A stretch of DNA of 64,000 nucleotides from assembly GCA_001797335.1 (NCBI GenBank), contig MGPE01000005.1, forward strand, positions 217,013-281,012, in the 5' to 3' direction. The notes under the pieces are model-generated. The model was not told where the DNA came from, made no database searches, and was given only the letters and a program-made list of their open reading frames with translations. The DNA is from Deltaproteobacteria bacterium GWA2_38_16. Lineage in GTDB: Bacteria > Bdellovibrionota > JACOXK01 > 2-02-FULL-40-11. A program made the translations under genes and the position numbers. Shown here piece by piece: positions 63,697-64,000 of the stretch (position 1 is its first letter; each line of letters starts with the position of its first letter).

Positions 63697-63710
63697 ATCT
63701 TTAATGAGAA
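63694..63710 (+). repeat. Right 17-bp direct repeat bounding the accessory island
   Basis: TGAATCTTTAATGAGAA, identical to 61271-61287. The TGA is the stop codon of the preceding gene. Confidence 0.8.
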
Positions 63711-63720
63711 GAATTAGAAT

Positions 63721-64000
63721 TTACTGTGCGACGCAGCGGACAAAAAAGAAGTCGAAAATAGAAGGATTGATGGTGTAGAGACGGCCGTCTTCACCATTGA
63801 ATAAATCCTGGTCAGCATTGTTAAGATGAACTGAGGAAGACCAATACTGATGGTCTTTCATGTGGGGTAAAGCTTCACGAAAGCCATGGGTTTCCGCTAT
63901 TTTAAAATCAGATGCCGTTGGAACCGTTCCACCCATTTTTTCACAAATTCTTGTAGCTACAGAATGGAGTATAATACCATCTTTGATTTCATCGATAACA
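63721..64000 (-). CDS. DUF1566/Lcl-type domain protein, C-terminal part (right edge cut)
   Basis: The minus-strand frame stays open to the window edge, giving at least 93 residues. The visible C-terminus has the signature CEKMGGTVPTASDFKIAE, YWSSSVH, LFNGEDGRLYTIN and final FVRCVAQ, typical of the DUF1566/Lcl C-terminal domain found in secreted or surface bacterial proteins (Cys pair near each end). The N-terminal domain organisation is outside the window. It converges on the accessory island. Confidence 0.75.
   Translation of the reverse strand, partial: VIDEIKDGIILHSVATRICEKMGGTVPTASDFKIAETHGFREALPHMKDHQYWSSSVHLNNADQDLFNGEDGRLYTINPSIFDFFFVRCVAQ

Overview
The window looks like one contiguous stretch of chromosome from a Gram-negative bacterium of moderately low GC content (my impression, not computed). 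Gram-negative character is supported by a heptose epimerase for LPS core (32154), a TolC-type outer-membrane protein with an RND pump (40428-44974), an AsmA-family envelope protein (23266) and a very large candidate lipoprotein (48672). The gene content (sigma-54 activator, sigma-28, HD-GYP, serA-purA pair, single-operon 2-oxoacid dehydrogenase with its own lipoylation enzymes) would fit an uncultured lineage near the former Deltaproteobacteria or Bdellovibrionota. That placement is inference and no rRNA is present to test it. Genes are tightly packed, often overlapping by 4-20 bases, and no gene-free stretch exceeds about 300 bases.

Layout. 1-3631: serine synthesis (class V aminotransferase, serA) and purA, then a promoter and tRNA-Lys/tRNA-Glu. 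3823-6049 (minus): a small sugar cluster (unknown ORF, CgeB-like glycosyltransferase, CDP-paratose-2-epimerase-like enzyme). 6134-9994: phospholipid entry (PlsB-like acyltransferase, gpsA) with a HAD phosphatase-like gene and a PPC-domain gene. 9991-12974: DoxX, a COG2509 flavoprotein, VanZ and an M14 peptidase. 13050-19285: sensor kinase, sigma-54 activator, a near-consensus sigma-54 promoter, fliA, HD-GYP and hflX. 19311-23145: ParB-like gene overlapping an SPL-type radical SAM gene, a secreted protein, MarC and a small protein. 23266-28043 (minus): AsmA and pgi. 28174-34751: thioesterase, RNase PH, TauE, tRNA-Pro, a release-factor-like protein, DUF885, hldD and a Pit phosphate transporter with its DUF47 partner. 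34748-37293 (minus): lysC and lysA, then tRNA-Arg. 37412-48527: GT87, arginase/agmatinase, LbH acyltransferase, RND/TolC, nth, polX, an SDR and a TPR protein. 48672-53616: the giant candidate lipoprotein and an MBL hydrolase. 53669-60699: lipA, E1alpha, E1beta, E2, E3, lipB and aroE, a self-contained lipoyl-dependent dehydrogenase operon. 60730-61197: a rhodanese-like protein. 61271-63710: a 2.4-kb accessory island. The window ends in a DUF1566-like gene cut by the right edge.

Three things stand out. (1) A family of short palindromic repeats (GTCATYC...GGATCT type, 25-60 bp) occurs both between genes and inside genes with the reading frame kept: parB-like, the radical SAM gene, lysA, E2 (twice), lipB and aroE (four hairpins). 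(2) An NtrC-type activator gene lies directly upstream of a near-consensus -24/-12 promoter for fliA, although no other flagellar gene is present. (3) A 17-bp perfect direct repeat brackets two different nucleotidyltransferase gene pairs, each with its own promoter. One pair has a Phd/YefM-like partner and an operator-like palindrome over the -10; the other has a possible winged-helix partner. Together they look like a toxin-antitoxin or defence island.
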